From the NCBI GenBank assembly GCA_947652115.1, contig OX393568.1:17216971-17280970 (forward strand): a stretch of DNA of 64,000 nucleotides. The letters are read 5' to 3'. This document shows positions 57,201 to 63,200 of the stretch, piece by piece. The position numbers and the translations under genes were made by a program. The stretch's first letter is position 1; the number at the start of each line of letters is the position of its first letter. The notes below the pieces were generated by a model. It worked only from the letters and a program-made list of their open reading frames with translations, was not told the origin of the DNA and did no database searches. This DNA is from Blastomussa wellsi (lineage: Eukaryota; Cnidaria; Anthozoa; Scleractinia; Plerogyridae).

Positions 57201-60200
57201 ACACACTGAATACGTGACCACGTGAATACGTGACTATCGAATACGTGACTATCCAAGAGGACATTTATAGGCTTAGAAAGTTCCAACATCTACATTTGCA
57301 CATGCACGGACCGAACGGCCTCCTGTAGGATTATACGATGTTTGTCTGATGCTGTGAGAAAAAAATGGTCTTGACGCCATGTACATATATTGCGGTTTAA
57401 GCGGACAGGAAAAATCATGAAGTCTAACCCTACTTTTTCAAGTGTATCAATGATAATCCTTCTCAATCTTCCTCATTCGAAGCCATCCTTGTTTCGTTTC
57501 AGTTCATTGTTACCTCTTTGTTGCGTTTGAAACATTATAATTTAAAGGTTTCCTTTAATTTGAAGGTATTTTTATATGTAACAAAGATGACCTCATACAT
57601 GGTGTCGAACTCCCATAAGCATTTCACCTTTTATTTTTCTTGTTAAGGGCTTGATGCGTAAATTAATAAGAAAGCATAGGTAGCAAATCATCCGATTAGT
57701 ACACTAGAGTCTTGTGAGTGTCCGGGGCTAGAATATTATTTCTGTTTTGCTCATTTGTTTGTTTATGAGCCGATATTAGTTTCAGGAGGGTGAAGGTTAT
57801 TATAGTACACTCAACAAAATTGCTTTATTCTGACTGGACGAGAGCGGTACAATTAATCCCAAATTGTAATCCGCAAAATACCTATTATGGTTCAATAGCA
57901 ATCGTATGTAAACGCGGGCAAGCGCGGCAAACAAACCTGGATAAATGTGTGGCGCAGCTGGGCTGAAGAGTGCAAATTAAACCCTAACCTTGAAGAATGT
58001 TCGGCAGAAGAACTCGACAAAATTCTCCAGCGATTTTATACAGAAGTAAGAAACAAAGTGGCCTTTTTTCTTTTAATTTTGTTGACTGTACTATAAATAA
58101 AAAAAAAAACACGACCTTCTCGTATAATTCGAGATTAGTAGGTAGTCGTGATGTTTTGAAATTCTCAAACTGTACTCTCCTAAAGGCTCCTGCAACTTTC
58201 CAAACATCACTCGTACCTATTAATCATGAATTGTACTCGAGGGGGTGCGATTTCCTATACTAATACTATGAATGGATAAAATAATGCAAACGCATGTTAG
58301 TCACGTTTGTTGCAGGACATTCCTGCACTCATCAAATGAGATTCACACACGCGCTGAAGCTCAGAGCAGTGGACATGTAGCCCGAAGGTCATGGGTTTGA
58401 GTCCCACTTGCCACTGAAATTTTTTCAGTGGTCAGGATTAATCAGTGTTGCAATAATCATTTAATTAATTTGCCTGAGGATGATTCTTGACTAGAACTAA
58501 AACACTGTCGTCCTTTCTAAAATAATAGGAATGTTCTTAACTTAATTTTATTGTTTATAGGAGACTCAACAATAATTTTCTAAAGGAAATCGATGGCGAC
58601 GTTTTTGGAGTACTATCTCGACTTCAATCTTTGTAAGTCCAACGCATGTAAAAAATATTTGAATCGAATCTAATTAAATTAATTGCTGCCGAGGTTAGGA
58701 GACAGCTATTTATTCGTGTTCCACTGAGGTGTGAGGATTTCCGGATTTGAGATGTCTGCATTGCACCCGCCGTGCCAAAACGTATTATAAACTAACTAAG
58801 ATACTACGAGCGCTCTCATTGGTTGAGAGGTGTGTTTAGATCAGAGTATTCAAACACGGTCGTGACGTTTTAGTTTCGTGCGTATTTTTAAGAAATGTTT
58901 TCTAAATTCAATAGAGGACTTTTTCCGTGTTTACATAGCCTCATCTTTACACTCGAGGGTTTAGGAGAATTTTCGAAAGTTATACAAACCCTCAACTGCG
59001 TCTTGGGTCTCCATAACTGCCTCTAATTATCCCAAACCACCTAGTGTTTAGATGAGGCTATGTAAACAAGGAAAAAGTCCTCTATTGCTTAAATACTGTC
59101 ATATTTTGTCGTAAATGAAGGTGATGGTGAATTTTAAGCTCGGTAAATTTAATGTGAAAGATTAATTTTTCAATATGACACGAGCATGGGACAAAGAAAA
59201 ATTCTGAGGCCCCGACAGGAATCGAACCCATGACCTCCCGAACACCGGGCGGGCTCTCTATCCACTGAGCTTCGAGAACTCATGGAGAGCAAGGTCATTT
59301 TACTGAAAAAAGGTCATGGGTTCGAGCTTAAAATTCACCATCACCTTCATTTATGACAATTCTTGATGATATCGACATTGCTGGATCTAGCAGTATGCGG
59401 GACGCATGTCACATAAGAACTCAGTAAAATGACCTCGCTCTCCGGTGTTCGGGAGGTCATGGGTTCGATGCTCGTGTCATGTTGATAAGTTAATCTTTCA
59501 CATGTCATATTTTGTAGGGATTTTAGTGACAACCTCGTCACCGGCATTCAAGAAGGCGCCCTGGATAATCTGACAAGTTTGCGAATCTTGTGAGTTACAT
59601 CTAACGAAATGCTTTCCTGTCGTGCTTTCTCAAGGGTCCTCAAGGTTAAACACTTCAGCTGAGGAGGATATTAGAACAAGATGAATTTGTTATTTTGTTT
59701 CTTTATAATTTCAGAAGCTTGAGATTAAACCGTATACGCATCATCAACGGAAATACCTTTAAATATACAAGGCGACTGACTCATCTGTAAGTCTTTGTCG
59801 ACATTAACGGTTACGATTATACTACACCGTAGCCCTTATAAAATGAAGACTAAAAACGACTAGATCATTCCACACACTTAATTTCATAAAGAAAATATTG
59901 AAATAGTTATGTAAAAATCGTACTGTATCGAATGAGCGCAGCTCGTGGCAGTGTTACAACCGACAAATCGTCGGTCGGGGGCTCGGGAATTCCGATCGAA
60001 TTGGAATTGAAAGACTTTGATTAATTAAGAGTCATTGCCAGTAGAAAAAAAAATGAGAAGAAAGATAAACATAGGAAGACGTCGTTTCCCTTTTTCCTGC
60101 AGGTTATGTTGAGTAGAATTTACTATCGTACTGCCTTTCTTAGCTCTCTTTTTTTTTACTTACCAGGTACCTCGATCACAATCTTATTAGCAGTATCGAG

Positions 60201-63200
60201 GAGAAAGCATTCGCGTATCTTTCAAACCTGAAGTATTTGTAAGTTACTGCTTTGAGTCATTTTTCGCAGAATGTAGCTTCAGTTTTAATTGTTGGGGCTT
60301 CTTTGTGGAATAACGTCTACATGTCGTAATAGCATCTGAATGCCTGTGATAATCAAAAGAAGTATCAATAAGAATTTTCTTATACATAAAAAATATGTAA
60401 AGCGACTTTAACTACATGCCATCATTTCCAGATTTGCTGTTCTTTTAATAGGTCCGTCAGCCTCCCTGTCTCTTTCAAATACTTTGGTTTCCTCCATATC
60501 GCTTTAATTCGAGTCAATGTTGTTGTCTCTTTAGACACCTGAACAATAATAAACTCAAAAGACTTACCAAGGATGTCTTTTTCGGCTTGGTTTCACTAAC
60601 CACGCTGTAAGTAATTCTTTTCTCTGGTTTATTACCGTGACGTAGTGGCGCGGGTAACAGCTCTCGTAAGGTGTGTCATGAATGGCTATACAAAATAACA
60701 GGAGCAATATCTCTAGCCAGAAGGAAAATAGAAAATGCTTCACTAGAGGACTAAGTAGTACATTACTCAACGTAGCAGGTTAAGACCAGATGTACAATAC
60801 AGGGTAGGTGCTCTTCCTGGGGTTTTGGGAAGTTAGAGAAAACGATTGATGTTCCAGGTGATATCTGTTATATCACATGCAGATAAAAATATTAAAATGT
60901 TAAGGTTATAATTATTAGTAAATTTTCAACCTCGGACATTGATTTTCCAGCTTTCTAATTGTTTCCCTCCGTTTATGCAGAAAATTAAACAATCGACGGA
61001 AACGTGAACTTCTTGAACAAGATATTGTGGCCTCGAGATCACTGCATGCTAGTAACAAGTTGAACCAGAGTCGACCGACTGAGTAGGCCTATAGTTGTAT
61101 TTCACGTTTTGCTTTCTCCCTTTTTTTTCTTCGCCCAAGGACGTGGCGTGAACGATTCAAATAATAACGTTTCTGAAGCTGATATTTTAAGGAATTATGG
61201 GATATTTTCAAGGTCCTCCTGCTCCTAAACGAATATGGGACCCTTTTTTTGAACCAATAGGCAAAGTTTGAACGAGAACTTATTGTCAGTTCTATTTCGA
61301 TGGAATGACCTTAACAGATTTTGATTTATGTTTGGTTCACAGACTACTACATGACAATATGATTATTGAAAGTGAAATTGCGACGGACACATTTCACCAT
61401 TTGGGGAATGTAAAGAAACTGTAAGTTCTGTGCGAACCAGTTAAGCTGGCCTTACTGGAGTCCTGAGGCTAGGTTACATAGTTTGTTATGCATACGAAGA
61501 AGGAAGAGGTAGAAGACTCGTGCTCTTTTTGCGCTGTTTTCAGTAGGAATTAATAAGTAGCAAAAGATTGCTACAACTTGAAATAACTTGATATAACTTA
61601 CTTGATATAACTTGATATAGCTTATATTTATGCCTGTTCCTTGTGAGGAAAGCATAAGAAGAACGAGCGTGTTCGTTCTAAGACTACGAGCAAAATGGCC
61701 ATTCTCGATTTTCCGCTTGGGCCCGCTTTTTGTTTGACGCTCGCGGACTTAGAAAAAAGGGACTTCTCGTAGCGTGGTACGTTCTTTACAGTATACGCGC
61801 TTATGCTTATCAGTCGGGGGGGGGGGGGGGAGGGGAACTAGTGCCAGTTGATCATTTGAGTATTTCTGGCATTTCGGAAAAGAGGAAAACCGAAAAATTT
61901 CTCGAGAAGCACCCATGGAGACAGGAGAGAATCACAAACAAATCGCCCGAAGTATGACATTGAATTTATCTCGTTACAAATTTATACACTAGGTGCTTTG
62001 AACAATTACGTCAACCTTGTTCGTCCTTAACAGTCAACAAAAGGCACAATTTTACACAAGTATTTTTACTATTTAGAACGTTGGACAGCTTTATTCTCTG
62101 CTGCTATGCCAAGAAGATAACAGAGGGTTTGGCTTGCCACTCTCCTTTGAACGAGTTCTCCAGTTGTGACGATATGATGAAGAATCCACTGGTACGGGTC
62201 TGCCTTTGGATTCTGGGCATTTTGGCATTACTCGGTAATCTTTCAGTCATCTTTTGGAGGCTGGTGTTCAGCGAAGACGGCAAGGTGCAGTCATTTCTCT
62301 TGAAAAACCTGGCAGTTTCTGACTTACTGATGGGGATGTACCTTATCGTAATTGCCGTGCAGGACACTCGTTGGCAGGGAGAATACTTCATGCATGACGT
62401 TCAGTGGAGAGCTGGAACATTGTGTCAAGTAACAGGCGCTCTGTCTATGCTATCTAGCGAGGTAGGTTTTTGTTTTTATCATCTTGTATTTCTTCTTTGC
62501 GATGAAACATCGGTAAAACATCTTTCCCTCACCGCTAAAATGCCAGACTTAGGTTTTGTGGAATATAGCATTTAGCTCTATCACTAAGTGGTTCAGTCCC
62601 CTGGATGCGATACCTGGTACAATCCATCGTAGGTTGCACCTGACCATTATAGCTACCAGGCCACTCTAACAGTTTGCCGGGAACCATTCATCCAACATGC
62701 CACAACTTGGTTGCTAATTATATTAGTTGCGCTAATCATGCAGTGTCAAGTTAATTCTGCGCAGGACATAACTTGTGTACATATCATTTTTCTTGGCTAG
62801 GATTCTTGGACTTGGAACGTAGAGTCCAACAAACTAACCCTTTGGTAACCGTGCCTCTCACATAGACACGTACAGAAAGCTCCAAAGAGAATGTAGACTG
62901 TACATAACCAAACCTCCCTTCCCAATACTGACAGCTCAGGGACCCGTATTCACAATAAAACAGGTGTCCATAGACCGGGTAATGTATCAAAAGTCTTTCG
63001 AATGTACGAGCATTTCTTGTCTTCTCATTTTAAGGTCTCTGTAATGCTACTTTCCATCATCACCGCCGACAGACTCATCTGTATTGTGTTCAACTTTCGC
63101 GTTCAGCCCTTGACCCTCAAAGGTTGTTACTTCATCTGCTTAGCCGCGTGGGCACTGGGTATCGTCCTGTCCTTTCTACCAATGTCAGGTATGAGTTACT

